Positions 26,841 through 41,878 of a DNA stretch of 64,000 bases are shown piece after piece. Origin of the DNA: Methanobacterium_C sp963845285. GTDB taxonomy: Archaea > Methanobacteriota > Methanobacteria > Methanobacteriales > Methanobacteriaceae. Positions within the stretch are counted from its first letter, which is position 1, and the number at the start of each line of letters is the position of its first letter. Made by a program: the position numbers and the translations under genes. Where the stretch lies: NCBI GenBank assembly GCA_963845285.1, contig CAWJRO010000036.1:56339-120338 (forward strand). Reading direction: 5' to 3'. The notes under the pieces are model-generated. The model saw nothing but the letters and a program-made list of their open reading frames with translations. It did not search any database and had not been told where the DNA came from.

Positions 26841-27455
26841 ATGGTAAATAAAAAAACACCTGCAGAAGGATGGCCAGTATTATCTGGTGATTATAATGTG
26901 GGTGATCCTGAAAGTGCAGTGGCAGTGGTTACTTTGGGATCACATCTGGAAGATATGCCTGTTAAAGCAGGAGCTGCTATATTAGGCCCTTTGCATACTG
27001 AGAACCTTGGTATTGAGAGGATCATTTCTAATATAATTTCCAATCCAAACATAAGATTTCTGGTGGTATGCGGTGCAGAGGTACAGGGACATATTACGGG
27101 GCAGACAATCAAAGCTATGCACGAAAATGGTGTAGAACCTGAAGAAATGAAAATAATTGGGTCAAAAGGAGCCATACCCTATCTTGATAATATGACAGAG
27201 AAAGGTGTCCAGAGATTCAGGGATCAACTGGAGATAATGGACTTGGTGGATGTGGAAGACTCTGAAATTATCCAATCCAAAATTGAGGGTTGTTTAATCA
27301 ATGATACCGGAGCATATGAAAAAGAAATTGTAATAATTCCCCTTGAATCCCCAAGTCCCAATTTGAATGATACAGAATACACAAAAAAAATCCGTAAAAT
27401 CTGCAAAGAGAAATCAGAGAGAAATTTAACCCATAACCTTCAAGTTCAAAACTGA
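26841..27455 (+). CDS. mtrA: Soluble MtrA-like corrinoid protein
   Basis: Paralogue of subunit A of tetrahydromethanopterin S-methyltransferase (KTPAEGWPVLSGDY, AVVTLGSHLED, VCGAEVQGHITGQTI). Start M4 (26841) is chosen because GGAGATG lies 6 nt upstream and it puts the corrinoid-ligand His at residue 84, as numbered in characterised MtrA. The C-terminus is charged (KEKSERN) and lacks the membrane anchor of MtrA, and no other mtr genes are present, so it is a stand-alone cytosolic form. It sits in a TetR/ABC operon; its role there is unknown. Confidence 0.85.
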   Translation: MVNKKTPAEGWPVLSGDYNVGDPESAVAVVTLGSHLEDMPVKAGAAILGPLHTENLGIERIISNIISNPNIRFLVVCGAEVQGHITGQTIKAMHENGVEPEEMKIIGSKGAIPYLDNMTEKGVQRFRDQLEIMDLVDVEDSEIIQSKIEGCLINDTGAYEKEIVIIPLESPSPNLNDTEYTKKIRKICKEKSERNLTHNLQVQN

Positions 27456-27491
27456 TTGTTGAATGACAGTCTGAAACATGAGTGTGAAAAA

Positions 27492-28420
27492 ATGACTGAA
27501 AATGTGGTAGAAGTAGAATCTCTTGTGAAAAGATATGATAATTTCACTGCAGTAAATGATATATCGTTTAATGTGCCCCAAGGAGAAATTTTTGCCTTTT
27601 TGGGTCCCAATGGTGCTGGTAAAACAACCACAGTTGAGGTATTGGAATGTCTTAAAACTGCAAATTCAGGGTCCGTAAAGATATTGGGTTATGATATAAA
27701 AAAAATGAGATGGAAATAAAACAAAAAATTGGAGTTTTACCACAGGATTTCAGTGCCTTTGAATGGCTTACAGTATACGAGAACATTGATTATTTTGCTC
27801 AAATGTATCCAAAACATGTGGATGTGGAAAAACTTATTAAAATGTTGAATTTGGAGGACAAAAAAACTGTTCTTTTTAAAAATTTATCTGGAGGACTGAA
27901 ACAACGTGTGGGAATTGCTATATCATTAGTAAACGACCCTGAAATTATTTTCCTGGATGAACCAACAACAGGATTGGATCCCAAGGCAAGAAGAGACGTT
28001 TGGGATACAGTAAAAGAATTAAAAAACGAAGGAAAGACCATATTCCTCACTACCCATTACATGGATGAGGCATACCACCTTGCCAGCAAGATATGTGTTT
28101 TACACAATGGAAAGATCATTGCTGAGGGAACATCTGAAGATCTGATTAACCGTTACGGTGGAGGTAACACCCTCATCATCAGAGAATGCAGTCCCGCAAC
28201 CATAGATCAATTAATTAAACAAATTCCTGATTGCAAAATCAAAGGTAATGATGTAATGGCGAAATTACCTGAAGGATCTGGAATTAAAAACATATTTAAG
28301 GCAGTATCTATCATAAACACGGGGGAATTTGCATGTAAAGAATTTTACGTTAAAAAATCGACATTGGAAGATGTTTTTCTCAATTTAACTGGTGAAAAGC
28401 TTGTTAAAGGAGGGAAATAA
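27492..28420 (+). pseudogene. ABC transporter ATPase, frameshifted at an A8 run
   Basis: Frame 1 (27492-27719) holds Walker A GPNGAGKTTT and ends soon after YDIKKM. Frame 2 (from about 27710) resumes EIKQKIGVLPQD and carries the signature LSGGLKQRVGIA, Walker B EIIFLDEPTTGLDP and the switch LTTHYMDEA. A missing A in the run at 27699-27706 accounts for the shift. Because the run is A8, slippage during transcription or -1 re-reading could restore the protein of about 310 residues. DrrA/NodI-type drug or lipid exporter ATPase, paired with the permease 1 bp downstream. Confidence 0.8.
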
Positions 28421-28421
28421 A

Positions 28422-29513
28422 ATGTCAGGATTCACCACTGACATTAAATACATGTTGAAATCAACTTTTAGGGATAAACAGACGTTATTCTGGCTTTTTG
28501 TATTTCCAATAATTCTTTTTTTACTATTTGGTTACATGTTCGGTGGTCAATCTAATTCAATTAATCTTTATTATCAAGATAACGATGGGTCGCAGATGTC
28601 TAATGATTTTATTCAGGCATTGAACTTTACAGGTGCGGTTGAACTCAAGAACGGTTCAGGTATGGATTTGTTACAAATGCTTAAGGATGGTAAAATCTCC
28701 GCTTACATAGTGATACCATCTGAATTTGGAAAAAATATTTTGACAGGTGAGTATACTAATTCATCTGGTTCAAGTGTTCAGGTTTATTATGATAAGTCTA
28801 AATCCACGTCTGCTGCTGCAGTTTCTATTGTACAACAAATTGCGGATGGTTTTAATATGAAGATGTCCAACACACATCAAATCATTGCAGTTAACTCTCA
28901 AAATGCCACAACCAAGGGCATGAACTATTTCGACTTTTTAATTCCAGGTATACTTGCCATATGTATTATGGCTGCTATAAATATGGCTGTAGGTGTTATA
29001 ACTCATTATAGGGATACCGGAATCTTTAGAAAGCTTTCAACAACGCCATTTAAAAGTTGGCAATGGATAGGGGCTAGAATTATTGTTTGGACCACTTTAA
29101 TTATTTTTACTTTAATTTTACCTTTGATATTGTCCTGGCTGGCTTTCGGTACTCACCCAAATTTTAATCTGATAACAGTATTATTGATAGTTGCAGGCAC
29201 GGCTATGTTTGCGGGGTTGGGTATAATATTTGCAAATTATGTTAAGGATTCAGAGTCAGCAGTAACAGCTGTAACTGCTATTACATTCCCATTAATGTTT
29301 ATATCTGGAACTTTCATACCAGTAGAAAACATGCCTTGGTTTTTACAGGATATAGCAAACGTTTCACCATTAACATATTTAAGTAATGGTTTAAGAAGTT
29401 CTATGATAACCGGAAATTATGGGGATGCCCTTACAAACCTGGTTATTGTGAGTGTGCTTGGAATTGTGCTATTCAGTATAGGAGTTGCCGTATTTAACTG
29501 GAAGGAGGACTAA
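28422..29513 (+). CDS. ABC-2 type transporter permease
   Basis: 363 residues of the ABC2_membrane family. One helix near the N-terminus (LFWLFVFPIILFLLFGYMF, residues about 22-40), an extracytoplasmic domain of about 130 residues, then five helices near the C-terminus with FLIPGILAICIMAA, TTPFKSWQWIGARII and FISGTFIPVENMPWFLQ. Start ATG 28422 follows ggagggaaataaa; the ATPase stop is one base upstream, so the genes are translationally coupled. Likely exporter under TetR control. Confidence 0.88.
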   Translation: MSGFTTDIKYMLKSTFRDKQTLFWLFVFPIILFLLFGYMFGGQSNSINLYYQDNDGSQMSNDFIQALNFTGAVELKNGSGMDLLQMLKDGKISAYIVIPSEFGKNILTGEYTNSSGSSVQVYYDKSKSTSAAAVSIVQQIADGFNMKMSNTHQIIAVNSQNATTKGMNYFDFLIPGILAICIMAAINMAVGVITHYRDTGIFRKLSTTPFKSWQWIGARIIVWTTLIIFTLILPLILSWLAFGTHPNFNLITVLLIVAGTAMFAGLGIIFANYVKDSESAVTAVTAITFPLMFISGTFIPVENMPWFLQDIANVSPLTYLSNGLRSSMITGNYGDALTNLVIVSVLGIVLFSIGVAVFNWKED

Positions 29514-29582
29514 TTGATTTTCTTTCATTTAATTCTAAAAGTTTAATAAAGTACGAATAGTAGGATACGATAGGGAGGTAAA

Positions 29583-30220
29583 ATGAATGGAAACAATTGA
29601 TTGTAAGGTCTAGAAAAAGTGGCTTTGGAAATGGGATATCTCGACGCAAAAGTCATTCATTCGGACAGGGTAATAGTTGAGGATAGAGTGCGCCTCAAAT
29701 GTATGGTTGGTTGCCCTAACTACGGTAAGAATTTGAAATGTCCTCTTTACACACCGAGTATCGAGGAGTTTAGGAAAATATTAAATGAATACAGTTATGC
29801 CTTGGTCGTTAAGATTAAGTCCCCTGAGATATCTGATGAAATAATTGCAAAATATAAGCCTGCAAAAGATGAAGAAGTCCGATTGTGGAGTTAAGATCAA
29901 GACTCGGATAAGATATCATCGGAGATATGGTCTGATTTTTCGAGTAATTATAAAGCTATGTTAAAGGGTCTGTTGGAGCTTGAAAGGGTAGCTTTTAATC
30001 GGGGGTATGTATTGCGGTGGCATTTTTTGATGGGAGGTGCATGTTTTGCGAAAAATGTAACGTGGAAAATGGTACTTGCTTGAACCCGCAGTTTGCTCGG
30101 TTTTCACCGGAAGCTATGGGTATAAATATGTTAAAAACAGCAGAAAATGCAGGAATGGATTTAAAATTCTATAGTGAAAATACTACAATAACTCCAATGG
30201 CCATATTACTAATAGATTAA
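29583..30220 (+). pseudogene. DUF2284 (putative metal-binding) protein, several frameshifts
   Basis: Fragments in order: GLEKVALEMGYLDAKVI with the Cys motif CMVGCPNYGKNLKCP, then after TAA 29892-29894 ISSEIWSDFSSNYKAML, then after a shift near 30014 the second Cys motif MAFFDGRCMFCEKCN and FARFSPEAMGINMLKTA. The 5' end also needs a frame change near 29600. Intact homologues of this family, about 200 residues, hold two Cys clusters that likely bind an Fe-S centre. At least three lesions, so it is a pseudogene. Confidence 0.8.
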
Positions 30221-30291
30221 GACAACTAAATATCAAAATCATTTTTTAAATGTAAAAAAGAATTATAGTAAGATTCGGTATTTTTGCAGAT

Positions 30292-31676
30292 TATAGTTAA
30301 TTACGAAACTTATTTAACTGATTGATTATGAATATTTTTCTATGGCAGGGAAAAGCAAAATTAAAATTGAGAACCATTTAACTATTCAGGAGTTAGATGA
30401 GATTATTTCTGCGCTGAGAGTTGATGTTAAGGTATATCAGCGGGCTATTTTTTTGAAGCTGGTCATGCAGAAAAAGCCTATTTCGCATGCTGCAGAATTT
30501 GTGGGTGTTACTAGAGAAACTGGATTCAATTGGCTGAAAAAATATAATAAAGAAGGTTTCAATGGTTTAGTTCCTAAATATGGTGGTGGAAGACCTAGTT
30601 TATTAACAAATAAACAATTCAAAGAGCTAAAAGAAATAATAATTAACTCAGAAAAGAACTATAGTATTCATGAGGTTCAAAAATTAATTAATGAGAAATA
30701 TGGGGTTAATTATTCTTACAAACAGGTTTGGGAGATATCTAAAAAGAAATTAAACCTAAATTATGGTAAACCATTCCCTATTTATAGTAAAAAAACCCAA
30801 AAATGCTGAAGAAATTTTAAAAAAAAGATAACCAAAATAGATTTAAATAATGAATATTTAGCTTTTTTAGATTCAGTAGGTGTTCAAAATACAACAAACT
30901 CACGCAGAACACTGTATTTACCTGGAACAAAGAATATTACTAAAAAAAATCCAGAAAAATTCAAATTAAACGGTACAGGAGTACAAGGAGTGAATTGTAA
31001 ATTCTTATTTTGAGTTTTCACCTACAACCAAAGCACATGAACTTTCAAAAACAATCATAAAGATTAGAATAATGAATATGTTTAATCATACAGGGATAAA
31101 ATTACTAAATAAAGCTATTAATAATATTAATTTAACAACCGAATATGCAACATCTATTTTAATGGAAAAACAGATGAATGAAACTAAATTTAGAGAAAAA
31201 ACTATCCGTGACCTTGACAATAAAAATTTAACTCAAAACGAAAAATCCAAAAAATCAGTAAACGCTGCAATAGAGAAGAACTAACGAATACTCGCAAAAT
31301 TGACAAAATAAAAAGAGACAAAATACTAGAAAACATCAATAAAGAAGAGATAATCAATTATTTAAAAAAAGAAAAAAGATTAAACATAGTTTTAGACAAT
31401 TACAGGTGCACAAAACTAAATTAGTCCAAAAAATAGCTGAAATTTTAAATATTAATTTAATATTTTTACCACCATAATTCTCCAGATTTAAACCCAATTG
31501 AAGATGTTTGGAGAAAAATAAAAGGCACAATATCAATAAATAATTATAATAACGCAGAAGAACTAAAAAAAGCTTTTAAAGAAATATTTAAAGAAATAAT
31601 AAGAGAAAAATCATTTTATGAAAACTGGATCCAAAAATTCATATCAACAGTGAAAAAAATTAAGTAATTAACTATA
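30292..31676 (+). mobile_element. Decayed IS630-family insertion sequence
   Basis: The ends tatagttaattac (30292-30304) and gtaattaactata (31664-31676) are perfect 13-bp inverted repeats that include the TA target typical of IS630/mariner elements. The single gene inside is broken. About 1.39 kb. Confidence 0.8.
30342..31667 (+). pseudogene. IS630-family transposase, multiply frameshifted
   Basis: The first 155 residues are intact: helix-turn-helix EFVGVTRETGFNWLKKY, GGGRPSLL and KQVWEISKKKLNLNYGKP. The catalytic part follows in changing frames: AFLDSVGVQ (first Asp), NSRRTLYLPGTK, NIVLDNYRCHK (second Asp) and FLPPYSPDLNPIEDVW (Glu). It ends at TAA 31665-31667. At least three frame changes and an internal stop, so it is not self-mobile. 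Confidence 0.85.
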
Positions 31677-31732
31677 TCATCAGAAATTAGTAAGATGAAT
31701 AGTATAAATTACTATAAAAAAATGGTGATTTT

Positions 31733-32596
31733 ATGTCTGAGATCAGTTTAGATACGAATTATGTCAAAGATGTTTTGATTAAAAATAACTACATTCCTGA
31801 CGATAACATTGTTACAGTGGTTTTTTTAGCATTATCACTTAAAAAACCGATTTTAATTGAAGGACCACCTGGAACAGGAAAAACAGAACTTTCCAATGCA
31901 ATTTCAAGGGCGTTTGAAAGGGAGTTTTTCAGAGTGCAGTGTTATGAAGGCATAACTTTTGAACAGATCGTTGGGGAATGGAATTATCAAAAACAGTTAT
32001 TGCACCTTGAAATGTCAAAAATAACGAAAAATGAAGGGGAAAACAGGGATTCGGATGTTTTTCAGGAAGAATTTTTCATTAAAAGGCCTCTTCTTTCATC
32101 ATTTATGAATGAAAATCCTTCAGTGATGCTGATAGATGAAATTGATAAAGCTGATGAAGAAGTTGAGAGTTTCTTATTGCAGGCACTTGGAGAAAAGCAG
32201 ATAACTGTCAATGACCTTGGAACTTTTGACCTTAAAAACGATTTGCTGGTTATAATGACCTCAAATTCCCAGAGACAGCTTCTTGATGAAACCAAGGATC
32301 GTTGCTTATATTTATACATAGATTACCCCTCATTTGAAAGGGAAGTTGAGATAGTAAGTGCACATGTACCGAAAGTATCCAGAATCCTTATAAAAAGTGT
32401 TGTAAGTGTGATGCAAAAAATAAGGAAGTTAAATCTCACAAAAACACCATCCATCAGAGCAACTGTGGACTGGATACGAAGTATAACTTTGTTCGGTGAA
32501 GATTTAAATGAAGATTCTCTTAAAAAAACTGTTAGTGTTGTTTTGAAAAATGAGGAAGACAAAACTAAAGTTTTAGAAAATATTCGATTTAAATAG
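31733..32596 (+). CDS. MoxR-family AAA+ ATPase
   Basis: 287 residues. Walker A is GPPGTGKTEL, Walker B is VMLIDEIDKAD, then sensor-1 LLVIMTSNSQR and the DRCLYLYIDYPS region. MoxR ATPases act as chaperones that activate or assemble partner proteins with VWA-domain co-factors. SD ggtgat is 4 nt before the ATG. A VWA gene follows 101 bp downstream on the same strand, the classic pairing. The client protein is unknown. Confidence 0.92.
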   Translation: MSEISLDTNYVKDVLIKNNYIPDDNIVTVVFLALSLKKPILIEGPPGTGKTELSNAISRAFEREFFRVQCYEGITFEQIVGEWNYQKQLLHLEMSKITKNEGENRDSDVFQEEFFIKRPLLSSFMNENPSVMLIDEIDKADEEVESFLLQALGEKQITVNDLGTFDLKNDLLVIMTSNSQRQLLDETKDRCLYLYIDYPSFEREVEIVSAHVPKVSRILIKSVVSVMQKIRKLNLTKTPSIRATVDWIRSITLFGEDLNEDSLKKTVSVVLKNEEDKTKVLENIRFK

Positions 32597-32697
32597 ATAC
32601 TTAAATGATTTACAAAGCACTTAAAATGATTTATACAATTTAAATATACAACTTAAAAAATTAACATTTAACTTATAAAAATCAACTGGTAGTTTAC

Positions 32698-33906
32698 ATG
32701 TCCAAAGATATAATTAAATTTTCAGGAATACTCAGGAACAATGGAATCCCTGTAAGTATCCGGAGCACTAAAACTGCATGTGAAACCATTTCTTTAATTA
32801 AGGATAATGATGTAGATTTGAGGGAAGCTTTAGCATGTATCTACCTTAAAAACCAGAGCCAGAGAAATGTATTCGATAAAATGTATGATTCTTTCTTTGA
32901 AGGAAATGGAGAACTTACAAATCCCAATGAAGAGCGTACGTCCACGTTTGCAAGGCATACCAGGTTTTCAAAAATTACAAATAAATCTCTTAATCCAAAA
33001 ATCAAGTATAAAATCATGGATTATCAGGCAGAATATCTCAAGGATAGTCTTACAGATGATCTGAAGATGGATTATATTGAAAATACTCTTGGGGGAAGTA
33101 GTGATAATTCTAATAAGGACGGTAACTCTGAGTTACTTAAAAGTGATCTTATGGCTGTGAATTCGCTTCAACCTGAGTTAATAGATTTATGTCAAAAACT
33201 TGGACGAAAAATAGCTACAAAACGTTCAAGACGATATAAACAATCCAAAAAACAGAAACCAGACATTCGAAGAACCATCAGAAAAAACATGGTTCATGGC
33301 GGAACTCTTTTTGAACTTGTAAAAAGCAAGCCCAAAATAAAAAAGCAGAATCATTACTTTTTAAGTGATGTCAGTGTTTCATGTGACTGGATGAGTATCT
33401 GGTTTTTCTGTATGATCTATGCGGCACAAAATTCATTCAATAAGGCAAGAGCATTTGAATTCGATAATAAAACTGCAGAAATATCTTCTGCTCTCCAGGA
33501 ACTCAGTGTAATTGATGCGTTCATTAAAGTTTTAGAAATCAGGCAAGAAAATTCGATGATCCATGGCAAATCCAATATGTACCTAGCATTTGAAAGATTT
33601 CTCAGTCATGCTAACTTGAATAATAAATCATATGTCATGATTTTAAGTGATTGCAGGGATTGGGCCGGACCAAAATGTCATAATGTAAGTCCAGATCTCA
33701 TTAAAAAATATGGAAATAAACCTGCAAGTTCTGATTTAATCAAGGAAATGGTTCGAAAATCCAAAAGGGTTTTAATATTAAATCCAGAATCTAAAAATAA
33801 ATGGGATGTTGCTGACAGCTGTGTTTCATATTATGAAGAATCTGGTGCTGAATGTTTTGAAGTTAGAAATTTAGAACAGCTTGCTGATCTTATAAGTGAA
33901 ATTTAG
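32698..33906 (+). CDS. VWA-domain protein, CoxE-like partner of MoxR
   Basis: 402 residues. The N-terminal half is alpha-helical (IKFSGILRNNGIPVSIRSTKTAC, quoted in part; DVDLREALACIYLKN). A basic tract follows (KRSRRYKQSKKQK). The C-terminal half is a von Willebrand A domain with the MIDAS-like motif FLSDVSVSCDWMS and a closing LILNPESKNKWDVADS. It fits the VWA_CoxE family that works with MoxR ATPases in metal-enzyme maturation. Cytosolic. The target is unknown. Confidence 0.88.
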   Translation: MSKDIIKFSGILRNNGIPVSIRSTKTACETISLIKDNDVDLREALACIYLKNQSQRNVFDKMYDSFFEGNGELTNPNEERTSTFARHTRFSKITNKSLNPKIKYKIMDYQAEYLKDSLTDDLKMDYIENTLGGSSDNSNKDGNSELLKSDLMAVNSLQPELIDLCQKLGRKIATKRSRRYKQSKKQKPDIRRTIRKNMVHGGTLFELVKSKPKIKKQNHYFLSDVSVSCDWMSIWFFCMIYAAQNSFNKARAFEFDNKTAEISSALQELSVIDAFIKVLEIRQENSMIHGKSNMYLAFERFLSHANLNNKSYVMILSDCRDWAGPKCHNVSPDLIKKYGNKPASSDLIKEMVRKSKRVLILNPESKNKWDVADSCVSYYEESGAECFEVRNLEQLADLISEI

Positions 33907-34109
33907 CATTTATCAGATTGTTTTTCTTATTTTAACAAAAGTTTTTTTCTTATCTTAATTAAATAGTATCCTTGTAATACTAACCATGCCATTTAATAAT
34001 TTGTAATCAATAAGTCTAACTTTAAAATATTTTAAAATTAAACTCATAAACAATTAAATTTAACAATGATATATCATTTAAAGACATAAAATTTATAGTA
34101 TTCAAGCAA

Positions 34110-34946
34110 ATGGGTATTCCATTTAATAAGGGTTTAAAAAACATGCTTAAGAGAATAGTTGTCATCATAGTAATTTTAATGGCCATTGCACTTGCTTATA
34201 GTATCATTGAGCCTTACATGATTGAAACCAAGGAAATCACGATTCAGTCGGATCAGATTCCTGCGCAGTTCAATGGTAAAACAATAGTTTTTATAACTGA
34301 TATTCACTGCGGTCCGTTTTTCAGTGAGGAAAGGGTTGGAAATCTTGTAAATCAGGTGAATGCACTCAATCCGGATATGGTTCTGCTTGGAGGGGACTAT
34401 GTAACAAATGATCCAGCTTACCTTGAGCCCTGCTTCTCGCAACTTTCCAAACTCAAGGCCCCTTTAGGTGTTTACGGTGTTCTTGGAAATAATGACCCTT
34501 ACAATGAGACCATAAAGGCAATGAACCAGTCTGGGATCACATATATCGGCAATAAAGGATTCTGGATTGAAGAAAACGGTCAAAGAATTCGTTTAGGTGG
34601 CGTTGGAGATCTTGTCACTGATGTCCCATACCAGGGACCCACCATAGGTCCAGTAAACAAGAATGATTTTGTTATAATGGTTTCCCACACACCGGACTAC
34701 TTCCCACTTTTAAACAAAAACATGGTAGACCTCATGTTTGCAGGTCATACCCACGGAGGACAGATCACATTTTTTGGACTTTGGGCGCCAGTTACAGGGT
34801 CGATGTATGGTCAAAAATATCTTACAGGAGTGAAAAAATCTGGTAACAGCACAATGATAGTTAGTAATGGAATAGGAACTGCAATTATGCCTTTAAGATT
34901 TTTTGCAAGACCTCAGATCATTGTGGTGAAGTTGGAAAAAACATAA
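34110..34946 (+). CDS. Membrane-anchored metallophosphoesterase (YaeI-like)
   Basis: 278 residues. One N-terminal helix (about 14-31) and then a calcineurin-like domain: FITDIHCGPFF, LLGGDYVTND, VLGNNDPYN, VSHTPDYF and AGHTHGGQ. The overall pattern is that of YaeI/lipid-pyrophosphatase type enzymes. The usual GNHD motif reads GNND, losing its histidine. ATG 34143 (M12), with aaggg upstream, is an equally likely start, because residues 1-11 are not conserved-looking. The substrate is unknown, possibly a membrane phospho-lipid. Confidence 0.85.
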   Translation: MGIPFNKGLKNMLKRIVVIIVILMAIALAYSIIEPYMIETKEITIQSDQIPAQFNGKTIVFITDIHCGPFFSEERVGNLVNQVNALNPDMVLLGGDYVTNDPAYLEPCFSQLSKLKAPLGVYGVLGNNDPYNETIKAMNQSGITYIGNKGFWIEENGQRIRLGGVGDLVTDVPYQGPTIGPVNKNDFVIMVSHTPDYFPLLNKNMVDLMFAGHTHGGQITFFGLWAPVTGSMYGQKYLTGVKKSGNSTMIVSNGIGTAIMPLRFFARPQIIVVKLEKT

Positions 34947-35070
34947 TGTTGGAAATGATAAGTTAATTTATCCCCTAAAAACAATTTATACCTGATATTT
35001 GCATGTTTAAATAGGGAAAAATGAATTATAATATTCCCTAGATAATCTTACATTGTAAATAAGTTTTTAA

Positions 35071-35565
35071 TTAAGATAGGTTTCTAATTTTCTTTTCTAA
35101 TTCCTTTTTATTTTCCAGTATGGTGTTTTCAAGTGGCTTAATTTCTAAAGCATTATTATAATATTCAAGGGCTTCACGATATTTCCCAAGTTTACTGAGA
35201 ATCATGCCTTTATTATTTAATATATTAACTTTGTCTGATTCTTTTAACGGCATTTCTAACATTTTATCCGTACATTTTAAGGCACCCTCAAAGTCGTTAT
35301 TAACATAAAGGATGGCAGATTTGTTGTACCATGCTCTGATGAATTCAGAATCTAATTCTATTGCTTTTTCGTAACATTTAATGGCTTTCTGGATATTTCC
35401 TATGTTATCATATGCCACACCTTTATCACACCATGCAGCAACAAATTCGGGATCATAAATTAAAGCATTATCAAAATGTTTAATAGCACCTAAAAAATCT
35501 CCCTTTTGAATTTTTTTTAATCCTTTGCTATAAAATGAATTTTTATCCGGTCCCAATAAACCCAT
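35071..35565 (-). CDS. TPR-repeat protein
   Basis: 164 residues with four tetratricopeptide repeats (AIKHFDNALIYDPEFVAAWCDKG, quoted in part; AIKCYEKAIELDSEF; ALKCTDKMLEMP; ALEYYNNALEIKP). A soluble protein-protein adaptor, the partner not evident. SD aggagggt (minus strand) lies 8-10 nt from the ATG. Monocistronic. Confidence 0.88.
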   Translation of the reverse strand: MGLLGPDKNSFYSKGLKKIQKGDFLGAIKHFDNALIYDPEFVAAWCDKGVAYDNIGNIQKAIKCYEKAIELDSEFIRAWYNKSAILYVNNDFEGALKCTDKMLEMPLKESDKVNILNNKGMILSKLGKYREALEYYNNALEIKPLENTILENKKELEKKIRNLS

Positions 35566-35769
35566 TTAAACCCTCCTTATAATCAATAATTATAACTAAA
35601 TTATTTAAACATTTTTTCTTTTTAAAAGTTTTTAAATTATAACTATCAACTAAATTACAGTAAATTATTAATGAAGTTAAAGATCAACAGGGATGATCAA
35701 AAAAATTGAAATTTATTCTATCCATTCTTCATCTGTGATTTATTTTATTCAAAAAAACTGGGGGATTTA

Positions 35770-36120
35770 ATGATTGGAAATCAAAATCAAATTAATTTAT
35801 ATATTAACACTGCTAAGGAAGTAGGTAATAGGATTAATATAGATCTGGAGTATATCTACAAAATTAAGTCTGATTTGGATGAATTTAAAGAGTGTGTTAG
35901 CAGGTTAATGAATTTCAAATGTTACGAAGTTTATCCCAAGGAATTTATTGCAAAACAGATAATGGTAACTGAAACAGGGAAAAAGAGATTTCTTAAGGTC
36001 ACCTTTGAAATTCCTTTTGTAAACAAAGAAATTGAATTAAAAAGATTCAATGAAAGTTTAAAAGAGCTACAAATTAATATAGCTAACTCTGGTTACATGA
36101 GATGTGTTATGGGCTGTTAG
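35770..36120 (+). CDS. Hypothetical protein, 116 residues
   Basis: Not recognised. A soluble mixed alpha/beta protein (INTAKEVGNRINIDLEYIYKI; FLKVTFEIPFVNKEIELKRF; both quoted in part) with a Cys-containing C-terminus GYMRCVMGC. The ATG follows ctgggggattta. It is the last gene before the rRNA operon. Confidence 0.6.
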   Translation: MIGNQNQINLYINTAKEVGNRINIDLEYIYKIKSDLDEFKECVSRLMNFKCYEVYPKEFIAKQIMVTETGKKRFLKVTFEIPFVNKEIELKRFNESLKELQINIANSGYMRCVMGC

Positions 36121-38044
<1,924 letters not shown>

Positions 38045-38139
38045 AAATATAAAAAAATTTTTTTTGTATTGGGAATTATATTATATTTGTGTGGCAATCA
38101 GACGCTAAAATCACATAGTTCTACTAAACTAACGTCATA

Positions 38140-38214
<75 letters not shown>

Positions 38215-38483
38215 TCCTTTGTTTTATATTTATAGAAATTTTTTTATTTCGTGCAGCTTGTATTACTTGGTAATGTAAGTGAAGGGATGATCAAAAATGA
38301 ATTTTGACTCCGTGCATTTGTACAAAAAAAATAATGAGAAACCTATACTGGCACTAACTAACTAGAATTGAATCTATATGTTAAAAATTGTATAGAATAG
38401 CAGAGAATTTATGGTTCATGTAAAATATTTAAACTGCACTTTTATTTGTGGAAGTTGAATATATTGAATTTTTTTGAAATTGT
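38215..38483. other. tRNA-Ala to 23S spacer
   Basis: About 270 bp of AT-rich spacer, presumably holding the 5' half of the 23S processing stem. No gene was seen. Confidence 0.5.
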
Positions 38484-41480
<2,997 letters not shown>

Positions 41481-41756
41481 CATGATTTCATATATTGTAT
41501 GTTTTCTGTTGGTTTGGTATGATTTTTGATGTGTGTTTTTTTCTGGTTAGGTGTATTCGTGTGTAGGTGGATTTTATTTGATTTGTACAGGTGGATGTGT
41601 TATTATCCTTATGTAATATTCCCCTTTTTTTTGTGGGAGGGGGGTTTTTGCATGGTGTGGGGAGTTAGGTTTATATAGTTTGTTGGGCTAATCTAGTTTT
41701 ATTGGATTGGTTTTTTTATGAATTATTGTTCATTTATATTGTTTGATGTTTATTTG

Positions 41757-41878
<122 letters not shown>

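Noticed and set aside
30292..31676. IS630 element as parent of MITE family A
   Set aside because: Its terminal repeats (tatagttaattac) and TA target differ from the GAGGCTGTCTCAT ends and 4-6 bp duplications of the MITEs.
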